A stretch of DNA of 22,314 bases from Bacteroidota bacterium (GTDB taxonomy: Bacteria > Bacteroidota > Bacteroidia > CAILMK01): assembly GCA_013287095.1 (NCBI GenBank), contig JABDEJ010000036.1, positions 1 to 22,314 of the forward strand, given 5' to 3'. The notes below the pieces were generated by a model. It was not told where the DNA came from. It ran no database searches and was given only the letters and a program-made list of their open reading frames with translations. A program made the translations under genes and the position numbers. Each line of letters begins with the position of its first letter. The stretch's first letter is position 1. This document shows, piece after piece, positions 13,391 to 22,155 of the stretch.

Positions 13391-16300
13391 ATGAAAATGC
13401 CTGCATATTGTAGTCCCTTTTTAAGATATTTAGCCTTAATGCTCATTTACCTTACTGGTTTAGACTTTTCTGTCTGCGCCCGTTCAGCTAATAATCATAG
13501 CAACTGGCTTCAAAGCAAAGACTGGAATTTTATAGAAAACAAAGGGCAGCTCAAAGACCTGAACAATAATGTTATACGTGATGTGAAATATTATGGTCAC
13601 CAGGGAAGTGTATCCGTTTATTGCAGGCAAAATTCCATTGGCTTTCAATTCGCAAAAATTGAAAACGAAGACAACGATGTTTCTGAAGCAACCGGTACAA
13701 AGGATTTTTACCCTTACCCAAAAAACCTGCAAAAATTACTGAAAAACAAAACCAAGGTAACTATAAACAGGGCTGATCTTGTTTTCCTTAATGCCAATCC
13801 TGACGCTCAAATTATTGCATCAGACCGGAGGGAATATTATGAGAACTATTACACAACCGGAGATGCCAACCATGGCGTTACTGATGTACGTAGTTACAAG
13901 ACCATCACCTACCAATCCATTTATCCTCATATTGACCTGGAACTGCTTGCCAAAGAAAGCGGACTGAAATACAACTTCATAGTTCACCCCGGAGGTGATG
14001 TAAAAGATATAAAGTTGCAATGGAATGGCCTGGATAAAATGGAGAAGCTGAAAGACTCAACCATGGTATATGATCTTGATCTTGGTAAGATGCAGGAAAC
14101 CAAGCCGGTATGTTTCCAGGGCGGCGACAGAATTTGCTGTGATTATTTACGGCGTGATAATAGGATAAGCTTCAAAGTAAAAGCATATAATAAAAGCAAA
14201 ACCCTTGTTATAGATCCATGGCTGGAATGGGCTACTTATGTAAGCGGCGGCGGTGGCGGTTTCGTAGATGGTGAAAACGGGGAGGGTATATCTGTTGACA
14301 ATGCAGGATATGTGTATCTTGTTGGTGAATCATCAAATCCGGATTATATAGCAACGACAAGTGCATATCAAACCTCTTATCAAGGAAATGGGGATGCTTT
14401 TGTATCCAAATTTACAAGCAGCGGCAAAATCGTTTGGTCAACTTATTATGGAGGCCCTGGTACTGAACATGGGATAGACATTGCTGTTTTTGGTACATCG
14501 AGCATATATATAACAGGGTATACAACAAGCAGTTCTGGTATTGCCACTACAGGCGCGTACCAAACCTCTTATGACGGTAAAGTCGCAAGTTATTATGATG
14601 CATACCTTGCAAAGTTCAGCAACGCAGGTAAACTTATATGGGGTACTTATTTTGGAGGTGATAGTACAGATGGCGGTGATGGAGTGGCAGTTGACCCGGG
14701 AGGTAACGTATATATAGTAGGCCAAACAAACAGTGGATCTGGCATAGCAACGGCTGGGGCGTATCAAATTTCTTATGGAGGGAGTGCTTACAGTGGTGCT
14801 GGCGATGCTTTTTTGGCAAAGTTTAATAGTAGCGGGGCAGTCGTGTGGTCAACTTATTACGGTGGCAAAAATATTGATGAAGGGGAAAGGGTGGCTACGG
14901 ATGCCCTTGGTAATATTTATTTTTCGGGGATTACCAGCAGCTCTTCAAATGTTGCTACAACCGGAGCTTACCAGACTTCCTTCAGTGGTGTTACTGATGG
15001 ATTTCTTGTTAAATTTAATAATTCCGGCTCCCTTCAATGGGCTACTTATTTTGGCGGAAGCGCTACGGACTATGCCGACGGTGTTTGCACTGACAGGTCA
15101 AATAATGTTTATATGACAGGGAGCACAAGAAGCAGCTCAGGTATTGCTTCCACAGGATCGTTTCTAACTTCCCTGACAGGATCATCCGAGGCATTCCTGG
15201 CTAAGTTCAACACTAATGGTAAAATACAATGGTCCACTTATTACGGCGATGGAAATCTCTGTACGGGTAGCAGTGTGGCCACTGACACATTTCAAAATGT
15301 TTACATGGCCGGCTCGACAACAAGTTACTATGGTCTGGCTACCCCAGGGGCATATCAGACATATAACTACAGTACATACGGCACGAATAGCAATGATAAT
15401 GCTTTGGTAGTTAAATTTAACGGGAGTGGCTCACGCTTATGGGCTACTTATTATGGTGGAAACCATGCTGATGGAGCTTACAGCATTGCTGCAGACGACT
15501 CTGGAGACATTTATTTTACGGGCGAAGTAGAAAGTACTACTCATTTCGCTACCCCAGGCGCTTATCAGACTTCTTTAAATGATGTTGCCGGGGCATTTAT
15601 TGTTAAATTCGGCCCTCCTGATGCAGGGATTGACTCTTTTTTTAAACCAGTGAGCAGCTGTAATAATATTCAGCAGGTTGCTGTGCAGCTAAAAAATTTC
15701 GGACAGATTGAAATTGATTCTGTAACCATATTTTTAACCATTAACGGCAAAACCCAAAAAAACTATACATGGACAGGCAAACTGCCGCCAGGAGACAGCA
15801 CAAAAGTCGACCTGGGCAATTACACATTCATTGCTGGCTTTGATACATTAAGGTCATGGACTTACATGCCCAATGGGGATGAAGATATAAACCCAAAAAA
15901 TGATACGTCGAAGAAGTTTGTCATCCAGATATACCCAACACCTGATGCTAACGCAGGGCCTGACACTACCCTATGTTACAAAGAAGTATATATGATGAAG
16001 GGATCAGGTGGCACTACCTATTTGTGGCACCCCGCCATATTTTTATCTTCTGATACCAATCCTAAAGCTGTAGCCATATTGCCTAATGCGGAAGCTTATG
16101 AACTGGTAGTAACCAATAAATACGGATGTGTTGACAGCGCACCCGTAATTTTAAAAATAAGGCCTAAGCTACAGGTGCAGGCATTTTCAACAGATTCAGT
16201 TTGTTATGGCCGCAATGCTATAATCTATGCCAAAGGCAGCGGAGGCGATAGCGCTCACTATGCGTTTACCTGGCCTTATGATAGCCTTACAGGGGACACT

Positions 16301-18595
16301 ATTGTTAAAAAAGTTTTAAAAAGTGGTTGGCACAGAGTGGTGCTAACTGATAATTGCACACCAAATTCCACAACTGACAGCGTGTATATTTCTATAAAAC
16401 CCGGGCGAAACGTCAGCATCTTAGCAATGAATGATACGGCATGTTATGGCCAGAATATAACAATGTATGCAAAAATAAGTGGAAAGGCCGGCACTAATTA
16501 TTCTGTCTATTGGCCTAACGACAGCGTTGGAGGTGATACGGTTTCTAAAAATGTATATGTAAGTGGTTGGCACAATGTAATATTGAATGACAGTTGCAGT
16601 ATAATTCCCTCCAGGGACAGCGTTTATATTGTTGTCATATCAAAACCAGACATAAAAGCTTTTGTTATGAAAGATACTGTATGCTATGGGCAGAGTGATG
16701 TCTTGTATGCTAAAATCGCTGGTGGAAACAACGCGCACTATTCTGTTTCCTGGCCAGAAGATTCCCTAAAGGGTGATACAATACAAAAGCAGATCTTCGT
16801 GAGCGAATGGCATAAAGTAATTGTAAATGGGAATTGCGGATCTGCCCCCGCCATTGATAGCGTCTTCATTTTCGTAAGGCCAAAATTGAATGTAACTGCT
16901 CTTGCTACCAGTACTTCAGTTTGCCTTGGCCAAAGTGTGACTTTATATCCAAAAGGTAGCGGTGGTAACAATAATCAGTATTCTGTTTCCTGGCCAAACG
17001 ACAGTATTAGCGGTAGCGTTATCACAAAAAAAATATTTGTGAGCGGTTGGCATAAGGTGGTCCTGACTGATAGTTGCTCCCTTTTTCCTGCAACCGACAG
17101 CATTTATATCAAAGTCAGGCCGAAATTGCAGGTGAATGCTTCCGCCTCCAATTCTCAGGTATGTTATGGCCAAAATGTAAGTTTTAGCGCTACGGGCAGC
17201 GGCGGGGATAGCCTGCATTATATTTTTTCGTGGCCTGATGATAACAATCGAAAAGCTGTTACATTCAGCGAACCCATATATACATCTGGCTGGCATAAAG
17301 TTATACTTACCGACAACTGTACAATCAATCCTGCAATAGATAGTGTTTATATTACTGTGAGGCCGAAATTGGGCGTAAATGCGCGGGCTTCAAATAATCC
17401 CATTTGTTATGGTAAAAATGAAACCTTTTCTGCTACAGGCAATGGAGGGGACAATGCCCATTATTCATTTTACTGGCCTGATGATACTATAAAAGGAGCA
17501 AATTTTACCAAAAAAATAGTCTCGAGCGGATGGCATATAGTAGTACTCAAAGACAGTTGCGGAACTGATTCTGCGATAGATAGTATTTTCATATTGATAA
17601 GGCCAAAACTACAGGTAAAAGCCTTTGCAATAACTGATACCGCATGTTATAGTCAATCTGTAAACCTCTATGCCAAAGGAACCGGTGGAGACAGTTTGCA
17701 TTATTCATTTTACTGGCCAGGGGATAGCATCAGCGGGATTTCGATTTCAAAGAGGCTATTCGTGAGTGGATGGCACCGGGTAGTTTTAAAAGACAGTTGC
17801 TCATTAGCCCCGGCAACAGACAGCGTGTATGTTACAGTAAGGCCAAAACTGGTGGTAAAAGCTTTTGCATCAAGCTCTTCGGTCTGCCCCGGGAAACCGG
17901 TATCGCTATATGCAAAGGCAGTTGGCGGTAATAGCCTGAACTATTCTTTTTTCTGGCCGGGGGATGGGAAATATGGAGATACAATGTCCATAAAAGTATT
18001 CGCCAGCGGTTGGCATAAAGTAATTCTTAGTGACCAATGTACTAATAATCAGTCTATTGACAGCGTTTTTGTTGAAGTATTACCCCAAACCAAAGCATCA
18101 TTCACTTGGTCGCCAAGGGTTATTATCGAAAACAATCCCATAAATTTTATTAATCAATCATCCAATGCTTCAGCCTATCTATGGACTTTTGGGGATTACG
18201 ATAGCAGCAGGGTTCTTTCACCTGTTTATACCTTCAATGATTCAGGGTTATACAAAGTGACGCTTATTGCATACAGTTCCAACCCCTGCCCAAACGATAC
18301 AGTTTATGCCAATATAAAAATCAACCCGGAGATCGTCATTTATGTTCCGAATGCTTTCAGTCCGAATGGAGATGGAACAAATGAATTATTTGGTATTTCA
18401 GGTTCTGGTATCAAAGACTATACATGCAGCATTTATAACAGATGGGGTGAATGCATCTTTAAAGGGTCAGGTGCCTGGGATGGCAGCTTTAGGGGCCAGA
18501 TAGTGCCTGAAGGGGTATATCTATACCAGGTAAATGTAACCGATATATTGTTGCAACATCATTATTTGAGCGGAACAGTAACTGTTTTGAAATAA
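13391..18595 (+). CDS. Giant T9SS type B surface protein: SBBP propeller plus eight Ig-like repeats
   Basis: The 1734-residue protein has a signal peptide (FLRYLALMLIYLTGLDFSV), then a DUF7948-type N-domain (about 40-275) starting at the landmark FIENKGQ. A seven-blade SBBP-type beta-propeller follows (280-740, blades marked by WSTYYGG/WATYFGG). Next come a CARDB-like domain (741-848), a PKD/Ig-like domain (849-923) and eight near-identical 80-residue Ig-like repeats (924-1563) with two Cys each. It ends with a PKD domain (about 1564-1648) and the type B (gliding-motility-associated, CHU_C-type) sorting domain (1649-1734: VPNAFSPNGDGTNELF, IYNRWGECIF, GVYLYQV). It is likely a surface adhesin or filament exported by T9SS. 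No catalytic motif was seen. The start at ATG 13391 gives the signal peptide; codon use resembles the neighbours. Confidence 0.92.
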   Translation: MKMPAYCSPFLRYLALMLIYLTGLDFSVCARSANNHSNWLQSKDWNFIENKGQLKDLNNNVIRDVKYYGHQGSVSVYCRQNSIGFQFAKIENEDNDVSEATGTKDFYPYPKNLQKLLKNKTKVTINRADLVFLNANPDAQIIASDRREYYENYYTTGDANHGVTDVRSYKTITYQSIYPHIDLELLAKESGLKYNFIVHPGGDVKDIKLQWNGLDKMEKLKDSTMVYDLDLGKMQETKPVCFQGGDRICCDYLRRDNRISFKVKAYNKSKTLVIDPWLEWATYVSGGGGGFVDGENGEGISVDNAGYVYLVGESSNPDYIATTSAYQTSYQGNGDAFVSKFTSSGKIVWSTYYGGPGTEHGIDIAVFGTSSIYITGYTTSSSGIATTGAYQTSYDGKVASYYDAYLAKFSNAGKLIWGTYFGGDSTDGGDGVAVDPGGNVYIVGQTNSGSGIATAGAYQISYGGSAYSGAGDAFLAKFNSSGAVVWSTYYGGKNIDEGERVATDALGNIYFSGITSSSSNVATTGAYQTSFSGVTDGFLVKFNNSGSLQWATYFGGSATDYADGVCTDRSNNVYMTGSTRSSSGIASTGSFLTSLTGSSEAFLAKFNTNGKIQWSTYYGDGNLCTGSSVATDTFQNVYMAGSTTSYYGLATPGAYQTYNYSTYGTNSNDNALVVKFNGSGSRLWATYYGGNHADGAYSIAADDSGDIYFTGEVESTTHFATPGAYQTSLNDVAGAFIVKFGPPDAGIDSFFKPVSSCNNIQQVAVQLKNFGQIEIDSVTIFLTINGKTQKNYTWTGKLPPGDSTKVDLGNYTFIAGFDTLRSWTYMPNGDEDINPKNDTSKKFVIQIYPTPDANAGPDTTLCYKEVYMMKGSGGTTYLWHPAIFLSSDTNPKAVAILPNAEAYELVVTNKYGCVDSAPVILKIRPKLQVQAFSTDSVCYGRNAIIYAKGSGGDSAHYAFTWPYDSLTGDTIVKKVLKSGWHRVVLTDNCTPNSTTDSVYISIKPGRNVSILAMNDTACYGQNITMYAKISGKAGTNYSVYWPNDSVGGDTVSKNVYVSGWHNVILNDSCSIIPSRDSVYIVVISKPDIKAFVMKDTVCYGQSDVLYAKIAGGNNAHYSVSWPEDSLKGDTIQKQIFVSEWHKVIVNGNCGSAPAIDSVFIFVRPKLNVTALATSTSVCLGQSVTLYPKGSGGNNNQYSVSWPNDSISGSVITKKIFVSGWHKVVLTDSCSLFPATDSIYIKVRPKLQVNASASNSQVCYGQNVSFSATGSGGDSLHYIFSWPDDNNRKAVTFSEPIYTSGWHKVILTDNCTINPAIDSVYITVRPKLGVNARASNNPICYGKNETFSATGNGGDNAHYSFYWPDDTIKGANFTKKIVSSGWHIVVLKDSCGTDSAIDSIFILIRPKLQVKAFAITDTACYSQSVNLYAKGTGGDSLHYSFYWPGDSISGISISKRLFVSGWHRVVLKDSCSLAPATDSVYVTVRPKLVVKAFASSSSVCPGKPVSLYAKAVGGNSLNYSFFWPGDGKYGDTMSIKVFASGWHKVILSDQCTNNQSIDSVFVEVLPQTKASFTWSPRVIIENNPINFINQSSNASAYLWTFGDYDSSRVLSPVYTFNDSGLYKVTLIAYSSNPCPNDTVYANIKINPEIVIYVPNAFSPNGDGTNELFGISGSGIKDYTCSIYNRWGECIFKGSGAWDGSFRGQIVPEGVYLYQVNVTDILLQHHYLSGTVTVLK
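14228..15610 (+). repeat. Seven SBBP-type propeller repeats within the giant surface protein
   Basis: Seven copies of about 65 residues each begin with W-x-TY(Y/F)GG and contain 'D..GN.Y..G.T.SSSG(I/N)AT.GAYQTS...DAFL.KF...G'. The count of seven agrees with a closed seven-blade beta-propeller. Confidence 0.85.
16160..18079 (+). repeat. Eight tandem 240-bp Ig-like repeats within the giant surface protein
   Basis: Repeat starts lie at 16160, 16397, 16640, 16877, 17117, 17360, 17600 and 17840 (mean 240 bp). Each unit reads RPKLxVxAxA...VCYGQ...Y(A)KGSGGxxxHYSxxWPxDS...KxxFVSGWHKVVLxDxC...DSVYIxV. DNA identity between neighbours is locally high: a 20-nt block at 17459-17478 recurs at 17699-17718, and an 18-nt block at 16739-16756 recurs at 16979-16996. 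Confidence 0.95.
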
Positions 18596-18655
18596 GAATG
18601 CAGGATTTCGATATAAAAATCTGACGGGCACCTTTAATTTTTCAAAACTTGTGCC

Positions 18656-18663
18656 TATCTTTG
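18656..18663 (+). promoter_or_regulatory. -7 box of rplS
   Basis: TATCTTTG matches TAnnTTTG exactly and is followed by GC as in strong Bacteroidota promoters; the -33 side is T-rich without a clear TTG. Predicted leader is about 18 nt before the ATG at 18686, so rplS is expressed independently of trmD. Confidence 0.7.
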
Positions 18664-18685
18664 CGCCTCTTTTAAAAGAAATACC

Positions 18686-19033
18686 ATGCAAGATCTTATC
18701 AAAGAAATACAAGAAGAGCATTTAAATACAACCGTTCCTGATTTTAAGGGCGGCGATACGGTTACCGTTCACTATAGAATCAGGGAAGGTAATAAAGAAA
18801 GGGTTCAGCCTTTTCAGGGCGTTGTTTTACAAGTAAAGGGTTCAGGAAATACCAAAACATTTACCGTTCGTAAAATATCAGATGGAATTGGCGTAGAAAG
18901 GGTTTTCCCTTTGTTCTCCCCTAACATTGAAAAAATCATCGTGAATAAAAGAGGCGCTGTACGTCGTGCACGCATTTTCTATCTGCGTGGCCTGCAAGGC
19001 AAAAAATCCCGTATCAAGGAAAAAAGAGTTTAG
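18686..19033 (+). CDS. rplS: Ribosomal protein bL19
   Basis: The 115-residue protein is a standard bL19, located at the 30S-50S interface of the ribosome. Family segments are GGDTVTVHYRIREGNKERVQPFQGVVL, GSGNTKTFTVRKISDGIGVERVFPLFSPNIEKI, and RRARIFYLRGLQGKKSRIKEKR. The length is typical. It forms a one-gene unit between its own promoter and a strong terminator, although its usual partner trmD is on the same strand far upstream. Confidence 0.98.
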   Translation: MQDLIKEIQEEHLNTTVPDFKGGDTVTVHYRIREGNKERVQPFQGVVLQVKGSGNTKTFTVRKISDGIGVERVFPLFSPNIEKIIVNKRGAVRRARIFYLRGLQGKKSRIKEKRV

Positions 19034-19059
19034 TGTTAAGTTGTTCAATAATTTTGCAG

Positions 19060-19084
19060 AAAAAGGCCGGGTACGGCCTTTTTT
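19060..19084 (+). terminator. Intrinsic terminator of rplS
   Basis: AAAAAGGCCG (19060-19069) pairs perfectly with CGGCCTTTTT (19074-19083) around a GGTA loop, and the T run continues to 19084. This is a textbook rho-independent terminator, and the A/T symmetry lets it work in both directions. Confidence 0.95.
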
Positions 19085-19145
19085 CGTTATGGTTATTTGA
19101 TTAAAATGTTTTGAAAGCTGAATGATTTAAGCCTGCAAAACGTTA

Positions 19146-19153
19146 TATCTTTG
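19146..19153 (+). promoter_or_regulatory. -7 box of the uvrD operon
   Basis: TATCTTTG matches TAnnTTTG exactly; no properly spaced TTG is seen. Initiation near 19158 predicts a leader of about 100 nt that contains the heptamer repeats. Confidence 0.55.
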
Positions 19154-19222
19154 CAATAGGATATATTGAATTATCCAATCAAAATTTACAAGACTTTTCT
19201 TCATGTCAACCATCTGTACTGA

Positions 19223-19264
19223 TGACTGTTGACTGCTAACTGTTGACTGAAACCTGATGACTGA
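19223..19264 (+). repeat. Heptamer tandem repeat (TGACTGN) running into the uvrD start codon
   Basis: Four consecutive 7-mers (TGACTGT, TGACTGC, TAACTGT, TGACTGA) fill 19223-19250, and a fifth (TGACTGA, 19258-19264) overlaps the uvrD ATG at 19257. Similar short degenerate repeats occur between genes in Bacteroidota. Confidence 0.75.
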
Positions 19265-21485
19265 AAATTACCTGTCAGAACTTAATGATGTACAACGAGA
19301 GGCCGTAGAACAAACGGAAGGGCCTGTGATGATCGTTGCCGGTGCAGGTTCGGGGAAAACACGTGTACTCACTTATAGGGTTGCACACCTCATAAATAAA
19401 GGTGTTGATCCGTTTCATATTCTTTCCCTTACGTTTACAAACAAGGCCGCAAGGGAAATGCGGAAAAGGATTGAAAAAATTGCCGGATCTGATGCCAGAA
19501 ACCTCTGGATGGGTACTTTTCACAGCATTTTTGCAAGGATTTTAAGGTTTGAAGCCGCCAGGATCAATTATCCCAACAATTTTACGATATATGACAGTGA
19601 GGATTCAAAAAGTCTTCTGAAAACCATCATCAAAGAAGAAGGCCTGAACCCGGATATTTACAAAGCAGGTACGGTATTGTCCCAGATATCACTTGCCAAA
19701 AATAATTTCATTACGGTAGCAGCGTACCAGAGCAGCATGGAAATCCAGGCAAATGATATAGCCAATGGCAAACCCAAACTGGGCTTGCTTTATGAATTGT
19801 ACGTAAAAAGATGTTTTACATCAGGAGCGATGGATTTTGATGACCTGCTGTTGAAAACCTACCAGCTTTTCAATGACAACCCTGATATACTCAACAAATA
19901 CCAGCAGAAATTCAAATACATTATGGTAGATGAGTACCAGGATACCAATCATATCCAGTATTTGATCATTCGCAAACTTGCCGCCGCCAATAGAAATATA
20001 GCAGTGGTTGGAGATGATGCCCAGAGTATTTATGCCTTTCGGGGTGCCAATATCAAGAACATCCTGAATTTTGAAAAGGACTATCCTGAATTGAAAGTTT
20101 TTAAACTTGAGCAAAACTACAGGTCCACCAAAAACATCGTAGAAGCTGCTTCTGATGTCATAAAAAAGAACAAATACCAGATCAATAAGCAGATATGGAC
20201 TGACAATGAATCCGGGAATAAGATCAAGGTATTTAAAGCGATGACTGACAATGAAGAAGGCGCTTTGGTTTCGCAATCTATCTATCAGGAAAAGATGCAG
20301 GCCAAAAATACCAACAGCGATTTTGTGATCCTGTACCGTACCAATTACCAGTCCCGTGCATTTGAAGAATCCCTGCGAAGATTAAACTTACCCTATAAGA
20401 TTGTTGGTGGCGTTTCTTTTTATCAGCGTAAAGAAATAAAAGACCTCCTCGCCTATTTCAGGCTTGCGATCAATCCCCGGGACGAGGAAGCCTTTAAAAG
20501 GGTAATTAACTACCCGGCAAGAGGTATTGGAGATACTACAGTTAATAAGGTACTTCTCATGTCCAAACAGGAAGGGCTGAGTCTTTGGGATATTGTACAA
20601 ACGCCTGAATTGTTTGGTTTTGATTCAAGGGTAAGAGCCGCTCTTACTGCCTGGAGTGAAATGATCCAACTCTTTCAAAAAGAAACTGAAACCAGGCCTG
20701 CTTACGATGCAGCCATGGAGATCGCCAAACGCTCCAATATTCTCAAACATTTATTTGAAGATAAAACTATTGAGGGCATTAACCGTTATGAAAACGTACA
20801 GGAACTCCTTGGTGCCGTAAAGGAGTTCACAGAACGCACAGATGTGGAGGACAAACATTTGGGCGTATTTATGCAGGATGTGGCACTCCTGACAGATGCG
20901 GATGAAAAAGACAATGACGAAGATAAAATAACCCTGATGACCATCCACCAGGCAAAAGGACTTGAATTTCCGTTTGTATATATCGTTGGATTGGAAGAAA
21001 ACCTTTTCCCGTCCCAGATGAGCATGCAAAACAGGGAAGATCTCGAAGAAGAAAGACGTTTGTTTTATGTCGCACTCACCCGCGCCAGGCAGGCCGTATT
21101 TTTATCCTTTGCCATGCAGCGCTTCAGATGGGGAAGCATGGTTCATTCAGAAGCAAGTCGCTTTATTGATGAAATAAACCCCAAATTCCTGGATTACCAG
21201 GTCAAAACCGCGAAAGAAGATCACGAACCTATGGTAGCTTATACTTCACCAAAACCTTTAAAGGTTGCCCCCAAACCCGTTGCCTATCAACCGGCTTCAG
21301 ATTTTGCTCCGGGAGATGTAAGCGGGCTCCAGATTGATATGAAGGTGGAGCATAACAGGTTCGGTATGGGAAAGGTTGTATCGGTTGAAGGTAAAGGAGA
21401 AGATAAGAAAGCATTGATCTTTTTCGATGGGATTGGCGAGAAGCAAATCCTGATAAAATATGCCAAAATGAAAATATTAAGTTAA
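19257..21485 (+). CDS. uvrD: UvrD/PcrA-type superfamily 1A DNA helicase
   Basis: The 742-residue ATP-dependent 3'-5' helicase acts in nucleotide-excision and mismatch repair and in clearing protein-DNA blocks. It shows the SF1A motifs in order: Q motif (LNDVQREAV), Walker A AGAGSGKTR (28-36), motif Ia LTFTNKAAREM, Walker B DEYQDTN (225-231), motif III GDDAQSIYAFRGA, motif IV (QNYRSTKNI), motif V (TLMTIHQAKGLEFPFVYIVG) and motif VI (VALTRAR). The C-terminus has the flexible linker and Tudor-like end (VEHNRFGMGKVVSVEG) used by PcrA/UvrD to bind RNA polymerase. Length and motif set are complete. DUF4290 follows after 35 bp, so the two and murA are probably one operon. Confidence 0.96.
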   Translation: MTENYLSELNDVQREAVEQTEGPVMIVAGAGSGKTRVLTYRVAHLINKGVDPFHILSLTFTNKAAREMRKRIEKIAGSDARNLWMGTFHSIFARILRFEAARINYPNNFTIYDSEDSKSLLKTIIKEEGLNPDIYKAGTVLSQISLAKNNFITVAAYQSSMEIQANDIANGKPKLGLLYELYVKRCFTSGAMDFDDLLLKTYQLFNDNPDILNKYQQKFKYIMVDEYQDTNHIQYLIIRKLAAANRNIAVVGDDAQSIYAFRGANIKNILNFEKDYPELKVFKLEQNYRSTKNIVEAASDVIKKNKYQINKQIWTDNESGNKIKVFKAMTDNEEGALVSQSIYQEKMQAKNTNSDFVILYRTNYQSRAFEESLRRLNLPYKIVGGVSFYQRKEIKDLLAYFRLAINPRDEEAFKRVINYPARGIGDTTVNKVLLMSKQEGLSLWDIVQTPELFGFDSRVRAALTAWSEMIQLFQKETETRPAYDAAMEIAKRSNILKHLFEDKTIEGINRYENVQELLGAVKEFTERTDVEDKHLGVFMQDVALLTDADEKDNDEDKITLMTIHQAKGLEFPFVYIVGLEENLFPSQMSMQNREDLEEERRLFYVALTRARQAVFLSFAMQRFRWGSMVHSEASRFIDEINPKFLDYQVKTAKEDHEPMVAYTSPKPLKVAPKPVAYQPASDFAPGDVSGLQIDMKVEHNRFGMGKVVSVEGKGEDKKALIFFDGIGEKQILIKYAKMKILS

Positions 21486-21520
21486 TTTCGCTCTGTTCTT
21501 TAATACATTCCTAACATTAT

Positions 21521-22150
21521 ATGAAATACAATACCGCACGTGAAGAATTAAAATATCCCGAATATGGCCGTGTCGTGCAAAAAATGGTGGACCACATGAA
21601 AACCCTGCCCGACCGTGAACAAAGAACCAAGGCAGCCAGTACCATTGTCAATATTATCGTTACACTCAATCCTGTGCTCAAGGAGCAGTCAGAATACAAG
21701 CATAAACTCTGGGACCACCTCTATTTTATCGCTGATTTTGACCTGGATATTGAAGCGCCTTTTCCGCCTCCACCCCCACCGGAACTTGTTTCAAAACCCA
21801 CAAAACCAGCCTATTCCAGCAATCATATCAAGTATCGCTTTTATGGTAAGAACGTGGAGCGAATGATTAATAAGGCCATAGAAATGGAAGAAGGCCCCGA
21901 TAAAAAGGCTTTCGTAAATGCCCTGGCTTCCTATATGAAAATGGCTCATAGGGTCTGGAATGAGGACAAAGTGCCTGATGAGATTATCATTCAGCATATT
22001 AAGGAGTTTACCAGGGGAGCTATTGTAGTCACTGAGATCAACGAATTTGCGGCCCATAATGAAAACTTCAATCCCAAGCCGAAGCAAAACCAGCAAAATA
22101 GTGGTGGCGGGAAACATAAAAAGAAGAAACCCTTCCGTAGAAATAATTAA
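21521..22150 (+). CDS. DUF4290 protein
   Basis: The 209-residue protein belongs to DUF4290, a family found almost only in Bacteroidota and usually placed before murA. Visible features are an N-terminal helical part (REELKYPEYGRVVQKMVDHM), the motif KLWDHLYFIADFDLDIEAPFP, a proline run (about residues 80-88), KYRFYGKNVERMINKAIEME, and a Lys/Arg/Asn-rich disordered tail (KHKKKKPFRRNN). It has no signal peptide or membrane segment, so it is cytoplasmic; the basic tail suggests nucleic-acid or ribosome contact, which is inference. It lies 35 bp after uvrD and its stop is 5 bp from the murA start. The function is unknown. Confidence 0.88.
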   Translation: MKYNTAREELKYPEYGRVVQKMVDHMKTLPDREQRTKAASTIVNIIVTLNPVLKEQSEYKHKLWDHLYFIADFDLDIEAPFPPPPPPELVSKPTKPAYSSNHIKYRFYGKNVERMINKAIEMEEGPDKKAFVNALASYMKMAHRVWNEDKVPDEIIIQHIKEFTRGAIVVTEINEFAAHNENFNPKPKQNQQNSGGGKHKKKKPFRRNN

Positions 22151-22155
22151 TGATC

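Noticed and set aside
19049..19056. TAATTTTG box just after rplS
   Set aside because: It lies directly before the strong rplS terminator, so a transcript from it would stop within about 20-30 nt, and no TTG is at the right distance.
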